Shown: positions 37,656 to 46,584, numbered from the stretch's first letter. The stretch: 64,000 nucleotides of DNA from Sphingomonas oligoaromativorans (GCF_011762195.1 NZ_JAASQK010000009.1:1-64000); one strand, 5' to 3'. Notes: generated from the letters alone by a model not told the origin. Numbers and translations are program-made.

Positions 37656-38340
37656 GATCCCACTCCAGCCGCCAGCGGCCGCCGGCAGGGCCGCCGCGCC
37701 GGCGCAGCAGTTCGAGGTCGAAGGTGGGCTGGCCGGGCGCGTCGGCCTCCAGCGCGGTCGAGGCGGCGGCGGTGACCGACCAGCGCGTCTGTGCGGCGCT
37801 CGGCCCCGGCTCGGCATCGGCGCGCAGCATCAGCGCGGTGACGCCCGAGGCCTCGGCCGCGATCGCCAGCCGCCGGCTCGCGGTCAGATCGAGCGCGCGG
37901 GGGCGTCGCCACGGCTCGATCACCGCCACGCCCACCTGCGGGCACCGCACCACCTCGGCCGCCGCGCGCAGCAGCGCCACCGGATCGGGCAGCACCACCA
38001 GCACCAGCCGCGCGGGATCGAGCCCGATCTCGGCCAGCCCCGGCGGGTGCAGACGCCCCGCGCCGCGTTCCGCCTCGTCCTGCCGGAGCCACAGCAGCGG
38101 CGCGCCCGGCGGCAACGCCAGCAATGCCAGCATCGTCGCGAAGCCCGCCGCCGCGCCGGCATCTTCCGGCTGCGCGGCGAACAGTTCGTGCAGCCGTCCG
38201 CGCGCCAGTCCGCCGCCGATCGCGGCATCGATCCCGGCATGGCCCAGCGCCGCCGCAGCGGGGGCGTCCGCCATTCTCTGCCCCTCGATCCGGGCGATCG
38301 TCCCTCGCAAGGCGCATAGCGCTTCCACCGACTCGACCAT
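37555..38340 (-). CDS. imuA: Mutasome protein ImuA (RecA-like)
   Basis: 261 residues of the ImuA/SulA-like RecA-fold family (LRGTIARIE, GIDAAIGGGLARGRLHELFA, LLWLRQDE). ImuA works with ImuB and DnaE2 in SOS mutagenesis. ATG at 38340 keeps the conserved LRGTIARIE segment; an internal ATG at 38274 with GAGGGG upstream is possible. A LexA box lies six bases upstream of the chosen start. First gene of the operon, with a 101-bp overlap into imuB. Confidence 0.92.
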   Translation of the reverse strand: MVESVEALCALRGTIARIEGQRMADAPAAAALGHAGIDAAIGGGLARGRLHELFAAQPEDAGAAAGFATMLALLALPPGAPLLWLRQDEAERGAGRLHPPGLAEIGLDPARLVLVVLPDPVALLRAAAEVVRCPQVGVAVIEPWRRPRALDLTASRRLAIAAEASGVTALMLRADAEPGPSAAQTRWSVTAAASTALEADAPGQPTFDLELLRRRGGPAGGRWRLEWDRERVRFREPALPRAVPAVAAGGSLPGAAPRYAR

Positions 38341-38346
38341 AGAAAT

Positions 38347-38361
38347 GTTCTCTCTATGTTC
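38347..38361. promoter_or_regulatory. LexA (SOS) box of the imuA-imuB-dnaE2 operon
   Basis: GTTC at 38347-38350, seven bases, GTTC at 38358-38361: an exact match to the alphaproteobacterial LexA consensus GTTC-N7-GTTC. It is immediately upstream of imuA, where LexA would block transcription until DNA damage. Confidence 0.88.
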
Positions 38362-38399
38362 TAGTTCGCGCGTCTGCCCCCGGCGAGTCAAGAGGGGCC

Positions 38400-38996
38400 T
38401 CAGAAGTGGTAGGCGACGCCCACCAGCACCTGATGCCGATCGAAGCGGCCATGCGCCTGGCCGAGTTCCGTGTAGCGATATTCGACGCGGGCCGAGACGT
38501 TGGATGTCAGGGCGCGCTCGGTGCCGCCGCCCAGCGTCCAGCCGTTGAGATCGCTGGAACGGCTGATCGCCTCGGCCTGCTGACCGATGGTGGTCTGCAC
38601 GCGGACATTGGCATAGCCGCCCCGCGCATAGACCAGCGTCTTGGGATTGACGAGATAACCGGCGCGGGCGGTGACGTTGATCTGGCGCTGCGGATCGATG
38701 CTGGCCGGCGTGCCGTCGACATCGCCCCGTGCCGCGTCATGGATGCCGGCGTCGATGCCCGCCTCGGCGCCGACCACCACGCGGGGCGTGAGCTTGTAGT
38801 CATAGCCCGCGATCGCGCCGCCCGCGAAGGCGGACTTGCCATGATCGACGGCGACGCCGTTGGCGCGGCCGATGCTGTCATGGTTCAGGCCGGCCTCGAC
38901 GCCGACATACGGCCCCTGAAAGGGTTCGGCCAGCGCGGGAGCTGCGGCGAGCGAGGTGGAAGCGAGCGCGAACGCCGCGACGAGCGAACGGGTCAT
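38400..38996 (-). CDS. Outer-membrane beta-barrel protein (opacity/OmpA-barrel type)
   Basis: 198 residues with a signal peptide (MTRSLVAAFALASTSLAAAPALA). The mature part opens GPYVGVEAGLNHD and shows alternating strands of an 8-stranded barrel, closing with HQVLVGVAYHF, the terminal Phe needed for outer-membrane insertion. Function is unknown; porin-like or surface proteins of this fold are common in sphingomonads. AGGAGACC precedes the ATG. Confidence 0.85.
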   Translation of the reverse strand: MTRSLVAAFALASTSLAAAPALAEPFQGPYVGVEAGLNHDSIGRANGVAVDHGKSAFAGGAIAGYDYKLTPRVVVGAEAGIDAGIHDAARGDVDGTPASIDPQRQINVTARAGYLVNPKTLVYARGGYANVRVQTTIGQQAEAISRSSDLNGWTLGGGTERALTSNVSARVEYRYTELGQAHGRFDRHQVLVGVAYHF

Positions 38997-39367
38997 GAGC
39001 GGTCTCCTGTCCGGTCGGCGACGGGGCCGGCCTCTTGAGACCCATGTAGGACCACGCTGTCATTGCGGTCAGCCGGAATAAAATAGGATGGTTTGTTCGA
39101 TTTCCTGGAAATGCGAAGGGCAGAGAGGATCGGAAAAGAAGATCGTGCCGGTTTTGCATCGCGATCGTGATGAAGGGCGGTGTCCTGCTTTAAGTGCGAG
39201 CCGACTTCCCTCTTTCGGCAAGCGAAAGCCTGATGCTGTTTCGTGCAGTTCAATTTGGTTTCAAAATGAAACCATAACCGCACTTTCACCAAATAGGTCG
39301 TTCAATTGGGCTGAAGATATGTTATTCTCCGATCATCATCCGAATGGGATGACGAGGAGAGAGGGTG
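38997..39367. other. 371-bp relatively AT-rich gap with two small hairpins
   Basis: No ORF with coding character. Two structures stand out: CTTTCG/CGAAAG at 39212-39228 and GGTTTCA-AAA-TGAAACC at 39257-39273, the latter operator-like. The region carries the promoter of the barrel protein on the minus strand and presumably the promoter and leader of the small gene at 39368. A small RNA here cannot be excluded. Confidence 0.4.
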
Positions 39368-39475
39368 ATGGAACATATGGATCCATCGCTGTGCAGCGTG
39401 GAATGCCGCTTGCTGTGCCTGATGAGCAGCGTCTCGCTGGCCATCTCCGCCGCGGTGATCCTCTTGCTGGTCTGA
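39368..39475 (+). CDS. 35-residue Cys-rich membrane peptide, unknown function
   Basis: ATG at 39368 follows GAGGAGAGAGGG, one of the strongest ribosome-binding sites in the window. The peptide has a short acidic head (MEHMDPSLCSVECRL) with three Cys residues in all, then a 20-residue hydrophobic stretch ending AAVILLLV. No family recognised. It ends 28 bp before the converging alkA stop. Confidence 0.5.
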   Translation: MEHMDPSLCSVECRLLCLMSSVSLAISAAVILLLV

Positions 39476-39503
39476 TCCGGCCCCTCGCCGAAGCCGCGGG
39501 GCA

Positions 39504-40133
39504 TCAGCCCATCGGCGCACCCATATCGTTCTTGTAATGGTGCCAGGTGAAGATCGCTGCTGCGCCCCTGTGCGGGCTCCAGCCTTCGGCGAGCGCGCGC
39601 GTTTGCTTCTCGCTCGGCCGTTCGGCGAGGCCGAGCAGCCGGCCCGTCTCGATCTGCACGGCAAGATCGCCCGCCGGCCAGATATCCGGCCGCCCTTCCG
39701 CGAACAGCAGATAGATCTCCGCAGACCAGCGGCCGATGCCCTTGATCTTCACCAGCGCCGCGATCGCCTCCTCGTCGTCGAGGGGCAGGCGCGCCAGATC
39801 GAGCTCGCCCGAGCGCACCAGCCCGGCGAGGCTGCGGGCATAGCCGGTCTTCTGGCGAGACAGGCCGGCGGCGCGCAGCGTCTCGTCGCTGGCGGCCTCG
39901 ATCCGGGCCGGATCGTCGAGATCGCCGAGCGCCCCTTCCAGCCGCCCCCACACCGCGCGCGCCGAGGCGACGCTCACCTGCTGGCCGACGATGGTGCGCA
40001 GCAGGGTGGCGTAACCGCGCTCCGAACTGCGCGGGCCGGGCAGGCCGACGCGCTCGATCGCGCGGGCGAAGGCGGGCTCCATGGCGGACAGCGCGTGGAG
40101 CGACGTATGAAGCTGGTCGATCGAAAGGCCCAT
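39504..40133 (-). CDS. alkA: DNA-3-methyladenine glycosylase II (AlkA-like)
   Basis: 209 residues of the HhH-GPD family. The helix-hairpin-helix KIKGIGRWSAEIYL is at about 129-142 and the catalytic Asp is Asp156 in WPAGDLAVQ. It excises alkylated purines. It is shorter than E. coli AlkA and lacks its N-terminal domain, as in most bacterial forms. The start at 40133 matches the family; longer in-frame starts exist. Divergent from the ferredoxin gene. Confidence 0.9.
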   Translation of the reverse strand: MGLSIDQLHTSLHALSAMEPAFARAIERVGLPGPRSSERGYATLLRTIVGQQVSVASARAVWGRLEGALGDLDDPARIEAASDETLRAAGLSRQKTGYARSLAGLVRSGELDLARLPLDDEEAIAALVKIKGIGRWSAEIYLLFAEGRPDIWPAGDLAVQIETGRLLGLAERPSEKQTRALAEGWSPHRGAAAIFTWHHYKNDMGAPMG

Positions 40134-40222
40134 GCGCGGATATCGTCCCTGGCGCTTGTCTTGCAAAAAAGGGCCATCACCCATAGCCGGGCACCAAGCA
40201 TCCGTCACCCGGAGGAGAAGAC

Positions 40223-40540
40223 ATGCCGAAGTTGATCGTCGTCACCCGCGAAGGCCAGGAATCCACCGTCGAGGGCGAAGCCGGCCTCAGCGTGATGGAA
40301 GTGATCCGCGATCATGGCTTCGACGAGCTGCTGGCGATGTGCGGCGGCTGCTGCTCCTGCGCGACCTGCCATGTCTATGTCGACGACGCCTTCGCGGGAG
40401 AACTGCCCGCGATGAGCGATGACGAGAACGACCTGCTCGACAGTTCGGACCACCGCACCGGCGCCTCGCGGCTGTCCTGCCAGATTCCCTTCTCCGACGC
40501 GCTCGACGGCCTGCGCGTCACCATCGCGCCGGAGGATTGA
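40223..40540 (+). CDS. Adrenodoxin-type [2Fe-2S] ferredoxin
   Basis: 105 residues. The cluster ligands are Cys40, Cys46, Cys49 and Cys86, spaced C-x5-C-x2-C-x36-C as in adrenodoxin/putidaredoxin-type ferredoxins; extra cysteines at 43 and 44 are unusual. Such proteins feed P450s, Rieske oxygenases or Fe-S assembly. GGAGGAG precedes the ATG. No partner reductase is adjacent. Confidence 0.92.
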   Translation: MPKLIVVTREGQESTVEGEAGLSVMEVIRDHGFDELLAMCGGCCSCATCHVYVDDAFAGELPAMSDDENDLLDSSDHRTGASRLSCQIPFSDALDGLRVTIAPED

Positions 40541-40550
40541 GGCCGCAAAC

Positions 40551-40570
40551 CCCTCCCGTCACCGGGAGGG
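40551..40570. terminator. Hairpin between converging ferredoxin and rlmB genes
   Basis: CCCTCCCG at 40551-40558 and its complement at 40563-40570 with a TCAC loop. No T tract on the plus side; GGGTTTGCGG follows on the minus side. A weak bidirectional terminator. Confidence 0.5.
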
Positions 40571-40584
40571 AGGGGAGCAGGCCT

Positions 40585-41340
40585 TCAGGCGGCGCGCGTC
40601 GCCGCCGCGTAGAGCGCGATGGCGGCGGCATTGGAGATGTTGAGGCTCTCCATGCGCGGGCTGATCGGCAGCTTGGCCAGCGCATCGCAATGCGCCTCGG
40701 TGTTCTGCCGCATCCCCTCGCCCTCGGCGCCGAGCACCAGCGCCAGCTTGCCCGGCGCCATCGCGTCGGGCAGCAGCAGCTTGGCATGGCCGGTGAGGCC
40801 GACGCGCCAGTAACCGGCCTCGGCCATCTCCTCGAGCGCGCGGGCGAGGTTCACCACGCGAATCCACGGCATGATCTCCAGCGCGCCGGAGGCGGAGCGG
40901 GCCAGCGCCCCCGATTCGGGCGGCGAGTGCCGATCCTGCGTGACGATGCCGAGCGCGTCGAACGCCACCGCCGAGCGCAGCACCGCGCCGACATTGTGCG
41001 GGTCCGTCACCTGGTCGAGCACGAGGATCGGTCGCTTGTCGCCGGCGTCGGGTGCCATCTCGAACAGCTCGTCGAGCCAGCGGTCGGGCAGGGGATCGCA
41101 TTCGAGGACGAGGCCCTGATGCGGCGCATCCGACGGCACCATGCGGCCGAGATCGGCCACCTCGGCATATTGGATGGTGAGCATCGACGGCGACAGGCCG
41201 AGCGAGGCGATCGCATCGTGCGTGCCCCACAATTTGCGGAGCGTCCGCTCGGGGTTGGCGAGGGCTGCGGTGACGGCGTGACGCCCCCACAGACGGATAC
41301 GGCCGGACTGGGCGGCGGAGGGGCGATGACCTTTGCGCAT
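40585..41340 (-). CDS. rlmB: 23S rRNA (guanosine-2'-O-)-methyltransferase RlmB-like
   Basis: 251 residues of the SPOUT/TrmH family. The three motifs are DPHNVGAVLRSA, LVLGAEGEGMR and SLNISNAAAIALY, in the expected C-terminal trefoil-knot order, with an N-terminal substrate-binding domain (GRHAVTAAL). It methylates the 2'-O of a 23S rRNA guanosine; another TrmH-type target is possible. Divergent from tRNA-Tyr. Confidence 0.9.
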   Translation of the reverse strand: MRKGHRPSAAQSGRIRLWGRHAVTAALANPERTLRKLWGTHDAIASLGLSPSMLTIQYAEVADLGRMVPSDAPHQGLVLECDPLPDRWLDELFEMAPDAGDKRPILVLDQVTDPHNVGAVLRSAVAFDALGIVTQDRHSPPESGALARSASGALEIMPWIRVVNLARALEEMAEAGYWRVGLTGHAKLLLPDAMAPGKLALVLGAEGEGMRQNTEAHCDALAKLPISPRMESLNISNAAAIALYAAATRAA

Positions 41341-41368
41341 GATGGCCGCGCTTTTCTCCGCTCATGCG

Positions 41369-41397
41369 TTGACAGGCAAGAGTTCATTCGCCAATAG
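41369..41397 (+). promoter_or_regulatory. Putative promoter of tRNA-Tyr
   Basis: TTGACA at 41369-41374 is an exact -35 consensus; 17 bases on, CAATAG is a poor -10. The position, about 28 bp before the tRNA, fits a tRNA promoter. Confidence 0.45.
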
Positions 41398-41425
41398 GCG
41401 CGCCTCGCCCCGGCGTCAGCACGCT

Positions 41426-41511
41426 GGAAGGGTGGCCGAGTGGTTAAAGGCAGCAGACTGTAAATCTGCCCACGCAAGTGTACGCTGGTTCGAATCCAGC
41501 CCCTTCCACCA
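41426..41511 (+). tRNA. tRNA-Tyr (GTA)
   Basis: 86 nt with acceptor GGAAGGG/CCCTTCC, anticodon GTA at 41460-41462, a long class-II variable arm (CCCACGCAAGTGTACGC region), T-loop GGTTCGAATCC and encoded CCA. The long variable arm plus the GTA anticodon identify tyrosine. Confidence 0.97.
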
Positions 41512-41690
41512 CGCGCCGGGGCGATACCCATGCCACGGATATCAGCGCCTCAATGCGGCGTCACCACCTTCGCTCCTGGAAGGCTCTGGCCGAGGGCAAT
41601 CGTTCCCTTCCGCTTCCGCTGCGGGCCGCGGCGCATTCCCATTTGCGCTTTCCGCCGATAGGTTCGCGCACACCAGAATAGGGGATATCG

Positions 41691-43331
41691 ATGCGCCTTC
41701 TGCCCGCCTGCCTGTTCGCCGTGCTGCCCGCAGCCGCTCTCGCCGCCGCCTCGCCCGAGCCGGTGTTCAGCCCGCAGCGGCTTTCCGACCATATCAAGAC
41801 GCTCTCGTCCGACGCCTTCGAGGGACGCGGCCCGGCGACGGCGGGCGAGGTGAAGACGGTCGCCTACATCACCCAGCAGATGAAGGCGGCGGGGCTCCAG
41901 CCCGGCGGCCCGCTCGTCAACGGCAAGCGCACCTGGACGCAGGACGTGCCGCTGCTCCGCTCCGAGATCGTCGGCCAGCCCGCCGTCTCGATCGGCGGGC
42001 AGGCGCTGACGCAGGGCAACGAGATCGCCATCCGCGCGCCGATGAACGGGCAGAAGACGGTCGACATCGCGGGCGCGCCGCTGGTCTTCGTCGGCTATGG
42101 CGTGAAGGCGCCCGAACGGAAGTGGGACGATTTCAAGGGCGTCGATCTGCACGGCAAGATCATGGTCGTGCTCGTCAACGATCCCGATTTCGAGACGGGC
42201 CAGGGCGATTTCGGCGGCAAGGCGATGACCTATTATGGCCGCTGGACCTATAAATATGAGGAAGGCGCGCGGCAGGGCGCGGCCGGCGTGCTGGTGATCC
42301 ACGAGACGGAGCCCGCCTCCTATGGCTGGGCGACGGTCAAGAACTCGAACACCAATCCGCAGTTCGACATCGTGCGCAAGAACCCGGCCGCCGCCCACAC
42401 CGCGATGGAAGCGTGGATCCAGCGCGACCTCGCCGTGCAGCTTTTCAAGGATTCCGGCCTCGATTTCGAGGCGCTGAAGAAGCAGGCGCAGACCCGCGAT
42501 TTCAAGCCGGTGACGCTGAAGCCCACCTTGTCGGCCCGCTTCACCGCCGACACCGGCGTCATCACCTCGCACAATGTGCTGGGCCGCCTGCCGGGTGCCA
42601 GGCATCCGAACGAAACGGTGATGTACACCGGCCATTGGGATCATCTCGGCGTCGGCGCGCCGGATGCGAAGGGCGACCGCATCTATAACGGCGCCGTCGA
42701 CAACGGCACCGGCATCGCCGAGCTGCTCGAGATCGGCCGCGCCTTCGCCGCCGCCCCGCGCACCGACCGCAGCCTCGTCTTCATGGCGGTGACGGCGGAG
42801 GAGAAGGGCCTGCTCGGCTCCGAATATTATGCCGCGAACCCGGTCTATCCGCTGGCGACGACGGCGGGCGTCATCAACATGGACGCGCTCTCGGTCGCGG
42901 GCCGCGCGCACGACTTCACCATCTCGGGCACCGCCAAGCTCGGCCTGCTCGACGATCTGATCGCCGAGGGCAAGAAGCAGGGCCGCACCTATACGCCCGA
43001 TCCGCGCGTCGAGGCGGGCGGCTTCTATCGTTCGGACCATTTCTCGATGGCCAAGCGCGGCGTGCCGGCGATCAGCTTCGGCTCGGGGCGTGACCTGCTG
43101 AACGGCGGCGTCGAGCGCGGCAACCAGATCGCCCGCGACTATACCCGCGATCGCTACCACCAGCCCGCCGACGAATGGTCGGCCGACTGGGATCTCTCGG
43201 GCCTGGCCGAGGATGCGGACCTGCTCTACGATCTCGGTCGCGATCTGGCGAACTCGCGCCAGTGGCCCGACTGGTCGGCGGACAGCGAATTCCGCGCCGA
43301 GCGGGACAAGACGGCGGCGCAGCGCCGCTGA
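41691..43331 (+). CDS. M28-family zinc aminopeptidase with PA domain
   Basis: 546 residues, signal peptide MRLLPACLFAVLPAAALAAA. A PA domain (about 120-260) is inserted before the peptidase core. Two-zinc ligands are visible: His and Asp in GHWDHLG and GAVDNGTG, Glu in AEEKGLLG, Asp in NMDAL, and His in YHQPADEW. It is an exported exopeptidase. AGGGG precedes the ATG. Its TGA overlaps the ATG of the permease (TGATG), suggesting peptide cleavage coupled to amino acid import. Confidence 0.93.
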   Translation: MRLLPACLFAVLPAAALAAASPEPVFSPQRLSDHIKTLSSDAFEGRGPATAGEVKTVAYITQQMKAAGLQPGGPLVNGKRTWTQDVPLLRSEIVGQPAVSIGGQALTQGNEIAIRAPMNGQKTVDIAGAPLVFVGYGVKAPERKWDDFKGVDLHGKIMVVLVNDPDFETGQGDFGGKAMTYYGRWTYKYEEGARQGAAGVLVIHETEPASYGWATVKNSNTNPQFDIVRKNPAAAHTAMEAWIQRDLAVQLFKDSGLDFEALKKQAQTRDFKPVTLKPTLSARFTADTGVITSHNVLGRLPGARHPNETVMYTGHWDHLGVGAPDAKGDRIYNGAVDNGTGIAELLEIGRAFAAAPRTDRSLVFMAVTAEEKGLLGSEYYAANPVYPLATTAGVINMDALSVAGRAHDFTISGTAKLGLLDDLIAEGKKQGRTYTPDPRVEAGGFYRSDHFSMAKRGVPAISFGSGRDLLNGGVERGNQIARDYTRDRYHQPADEWSADWDLSGLAEDADLLYDLGRDLANSRQWPDWSADSEFRAERDKTAAQRR

Positions 43332-44620
43332 TGGCAGCGATCGGCACCGGCCGCGACGAAGGGCTCAGTCGCGGCATCGGCACGTTCGGGCTGGCGGCGG
43401 CGACCGTGAACGCGGTCATCGGCGCCGGCATCTTCTCGCTGCCCGCCGGCATGGCGCGGGCGGCGGGGCCTTATGCGCTCGTCGCCTACCTGTTCTGCGC
43501 GGTGGCGATGGGGGCCGTGGTGCTGTGCTTCGCCGAAGCGGGCAGCCGGGTGCCGACCTCGGGCGGGCCTTATGGCTATGTCGAGCAGGCGTTCGGGCCG
43601 CTGCCGGGCTTCGTGATGGGCGTGCTGCTGTGGCTCGCCGCCGTGCTCGCCAGCGGCGGGATCGCGGCCGGGCTGGCCGATGCGCTGGCCCATTTCCTCC
43701 CCGTGCTGGGGGGAGCCCTGCCGCGGGCCGGGATCATCGTCGGCGTGCTGGGCGGGCTCACGCTGGTGAACCTCGCCGGCGCGCGCATCGCCTCGCGGTT
43801 GATCGCGGGGGCGACGGCGGTGAAGCTGCTGCCTTTGGCGCTGTTCGTGGGCGTGGGCCTGTTCTTCCTCGATCCGGCGAAGATCGGGGCGGGCGTCGCG
43901 CCCGACGCGGCGGGCGTGGGCCGCGCCGTGCTGCTGTCGCTGTTCGCCTTCCAGGGGATGGAGACGGCGCTTGGCGTCAGCGGCGAGGTCGCCAATCCGG
44001 CGCGCACCCTGCCGCGCGCGCTGATCGGGGCGATGGCCTTCGTGACCATCGCCTATGTCGCGATCCAGATGGTGGCGCAGGGGCTGCTGGGGGCCGGCCT
44101 CGGCGCTTCGAAAGCCCCGCTCGCGGACGGCATGGCGACGATCGACCCGCGCCTCGGCCTACTGCTGCTCGCCGGCACCGCGCTGTCGCTGGCGGCGTGG
44201 CTGGGGAGCGACATCCTCGGCGCGCCGCGCATGTTGTTCGCCTTCGCCCGCGACGGTTTCCTGCCGCGCGCGCTGGGTGAGGTGTCGGCGCGGAAAGTGC
44301 CGGCCAACGCCATCCTCGTCCACGCCGCCATCGCGATCACGCTGGCGGTGACGGGCACGTTCGAGGAACTGGTGGTGCTCTCCTCGCTGGCGGGTTGCGC
44401 GCTCTATATCGGCGGCTGTGCCGCGGTGTGGCGGCTCCGGCAACGCGACGTGGCGCTGGCGGGGACGCCGGTGCGCCTGCCCGCGCTCGGGCTGTGGGTG
44501 GTGCTCGGCATCGCGAGCATGGCCGCCTGTATCGCGCTGGCGAGCTGGACGGAGATCGGCGGCCTCTTCGCGGTGATCGCGGGGTCGGTGCTGCTCTATT
44601 GGGCGGTGCGCCGGCGCTAG
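43331..44620 (+). CDS. APC-superfamily amino acid permease
   Basis: 429 residues, about twelve membrane helices. The signature GAGIFSLPAGMARAAGP in helix 1 and FAEAGSRVPTSGGPYGY in helix 2-3 are typical of APC transporters; SGEVANPARTLPRA follows later. The substrate is probably an amino acid. It is translationally coupled to the M28 peptidase by a one-base overlap. Confidence 0.9.
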   Translation: MAAIGTGRDEGLSRGIGTFGLAAATVNAVIGAGIFSLPAGMARAAGPYALVAYLFCAVAMGAVVLCFAEAGSRVPTSGGPYGYVEQAFGPLPGFVMGVLLWLAAVLASGGIAAGLADALAHFLPVLGGALPRAGIIVGVLGGLTLVNLAGARIASRLIAGATAVKLLPLALFVGVGLFFLDPAKIGAGVAPDAAGVGRAVLLSLFAFQGMETALGVSGEVANPARTLPRALIGAMAFVTIAYVAIQMVAQGLLGAGLGASKAPLADGMATIDPRLGLLLLAGTALSLAAWLGSDILGAPRMLFAFARDGFLPRALGEVSARKVPANAILVHAAIAITLAVTGTFEELVVLSSLAGCALYIGGCAAVWRLRQRDVALAGTPVRLPALGLWVVLGIASMAACIALASWTEIGGLFAVIAGSVLLYWAVRRR

Positions 44621-44848
44621 GGCCGACAGGGGTGTAGCGGGCGCGGATGGAGCCGGACCGGTAGACAGGGCGCCAGCGCCCCGCCACCTCGGCTTCTGTC
44701 ACGCCGCGAGAGTTCGGGGCTGTGCTGGCCCTCCTCCGCGCCCGCCGGGCGGCATTCCGCTCCTGCTGCGCGGGGACGTAACCGGCACCGCGAGGGCGGT
44801 CAAAACGACAACGATGTCACAATTCTGACGCTTTACACGTCCGCGCGA

Positions 44849-45652
44849 TCAGTTGCAGGGAAGCAACAGGGTGCCCTCGACGACCGTCACGCAGTGCCCC
44901 GACAGGATCACCCGCTCGCCGTCGAGCCGGCAGCCGAGATGCCCGCCCCGTGCCGAGGCCTGCCAGGCGCTGAACTCCGGCCGGCCGAGCCTTTCCGCCC
45001 AATAGGGCGTCATCACCGCATGGGCCGAGCCGGTCACCGGATCCTCGTCGACGCCCCCGCCGGGCGCGAAGGCGCGGCTGACGATGTCGGTCTCGCGGCC
45101 TCGCGCCGAGACGATGGTGAGGATGTCGCCCCCCGCCGCCAGCGCCCGGAAATCGGGGGTGAGGCCGCGCACGATATCCTCATTCTCGACGATGACGAGC
45201 GCATAGCGATGCGGGTGCCACAATGTTTCCACCACCTCGTCGAGCCCCAGCGCGGCAACGATCGCGGGCAGCGGCCGGGGCTCGGGCTTCCACGCCGGCA
45301 GTGCGAGCTTGTAGCCGGCCCCGTCCCGCGCGACGGCGAGGATGCCCGCCTTTCGTGTGCGGAAGGTGACGCGGCTGCGGCAAGGCTCCGTGCCGAGGAT
45401 GGCATGGCCCGAAGCGAGCGTGGCATGGCCGCACAGCGCAACCTCGGTCGTAGGCGTGAACCAGCGCAGCTCGAAATCGGCCTCCCCGGTGGCATCCGTC
45501 ACGAGAAAGGCGGTTTCGGAGAGGTTGTTCTCCGCCGCGATGCGCTGGAGCGTCTCGTCCTCCAGCCAGCGGTCGAGCGGCATCACCGCCGCCGGATTGC
45601 CGGCGAACGGCCGATCCGTGAAGGCGTCTATCTGGAGGAAGGGCAACCTCAT
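44849..45652 (-). CDS. PhzF-family isomerase
   Basis: 267 residues with the two-lobed PhzF fold. QIDAFTDRPFAGNPAAV opens the protein, the active-site Glu is in AENNLSETAFL, and GHATLASGH and GGGVDEDPVTGSAH carry the conserved loops. The family includes diaminopimelate-epimerase-like isomerases; most chromosomal members have no known substrate. Its ATG overlaps the stop of the CDF transporter gene (ATGA), so it is the third gene of the pdxH-CDF-phzF operon. Confidence 0.9.
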   Translation of the reverse strand: MRLPFLQIDAFTDRPFAGNPAAVMPLDRWLEDETLQRIAAENNLSETAFLVTDATGEADFELRWFTPTTEVALCGHATLASGHAILGTEPCRSRVTFRTRKAGILAVARDGAGYKLALPAWKPEPRPLPAIVAALGLDEVVETLWHPHRYALVIVENEDIVRGLTPDFRALAAGGDILTIVSARGRETDIVSRAFAPGGGVDEDPVTGSAHAVMTPYWAERLGRPEFSAWQASARGGHLGCRLDGERVILSGHCVTVVEGTLLLPCN

Positions 45653-46584
45653 ATCTCGCTCCTTTCCGCGATGGCCTTGGGCAGCGCGCCCTCCTGATCG
45701 ACATGGCCGACGGGATCGGGGTGGATCAGCACCTCCAGCCCCGGAAAGGCCGCCGTCAGCCGCGTCTCGATATCCTCCATCACCATATGCGCGACGCCGA
45801 TCGTCGTCTCGGCCGGGAAGGACATGTGGAACTGCGCGAAATCATGCGCGCCGCTGGTGCGGGTGCGCAGGTCGTGCATCCCCGCCATCGCCGGGATGGT
45901 GGCGGCGAGATCGAGGAAGGCGCGGCGCTTCTCCTCGGGCCATTCGCGGTCCATGAGTTGGTCGATGGCGTGGGTGGCCGACGTCCACGCCCCCCAGCCC
46001 AGCCACAGCGCGATCAGCAGGCCGAACAGCGCATCCACGCCGGTGAGCCCGGCATAGCGATCGAGCGCGAGCGCCAACACCACCGCGCCGTTGAGCGCCA
46101 GATCCGACTTGTAGTGGAGATGATCCGCCCCGATCGCGACCGAGCGGGTCCGCGCGATCACCGCACGCTGATAGGCGAGCAGCGCCAGCGTCGCGGCGGC
46201 CGCGACGATCGAGGCGACGATCCCGGCTTCGGGCGAGGCGGTCGGCGTCGCGTGCAGCAGCGCCATCACCGCGCGCGCCGCGATCGCCACGGCAGAGGCC
46301 GCGATCAGCGCCACCTGGAACAGCGCGGCGAGCGATTCGGCCTTGCCATGGCCGAAGCGGTGATGCTCGTCGGCGCGCTGGGCGGCGACATGGACGCCGT
46401 AGAGCGTCACCACCGAGGCGACGAGATCGAGGCCCGTGTCGGCCAGCGAGGCCAGCATCGCCACCGATCCGCTGACCAGCGCGGCATAGCCCTTGAGCCC
46501 GAGCAGCAGCGTCGCCACCCCCACGCTGGCGAGCGCCGCACGGCGGTTGAGGGTGCCCGTCTCCTGATCGGCGGTGCGGTTCAT
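45649..46584 (-). CDS. Cation diffusion facilitator (CDF, FieF/CzcD-like)
   Basis: 311 residues, six membrane helices plus a C-terminal cytoplasmic domain. Metal-site motifs are DTGLD in helix 2 and HYKSD in helix 5, the D-x3-D/H-x3-D arrangement of zinc/iron/cadmium exporters; HHRFGHGKAE and the C-terminal HxxH-like HDLRTRTSGAHDF are also family marks. It exports divalent metal using proton antiport. Four-base overlaps at both ends tie it to pdxH and phzF. Confidence 0.9.
   Translation of the reverse strand: MNRTADQETGTLNRRAALASVGVATLLLGLKGYAALVSGSVAMLASLADTGLDLVASVVTLYGVHVAAQRADEHHRFGHGKAESLAALFQVALIAASAVAIAARAVMALLHATPTASPEAGIVASIVAAAATLALLAYQRAVIARTRSVAIGADHLHYKSDLALNGAVVLALALDRYAGLTGVDALFGLLIALWLGWGAWTSATHAIDQLMDREWPEEKRRAFLDLAATIPAMAGMHDLRTRTSGAHDFAQFHMSFPAETTIGVAHMVMEDIETRLTAAFPGLEVLIHPDPVGHVDQEGALPKAIAERSEI

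Noticed and set aside
41007-41531. Minus-strand frame containing GRGWIRTSVHLRGQIY near tRNA-Tyr
   Set aside because: This is the antisense reading of the tRNA-Tyr gene joined to a shadow of rlmB.
44621-44848. Short frames between the permease and phzF genes
   Set aside because: No ribosome-binding site, no conserved motif and no clear hairpin; treated as plain intergenic DNA.
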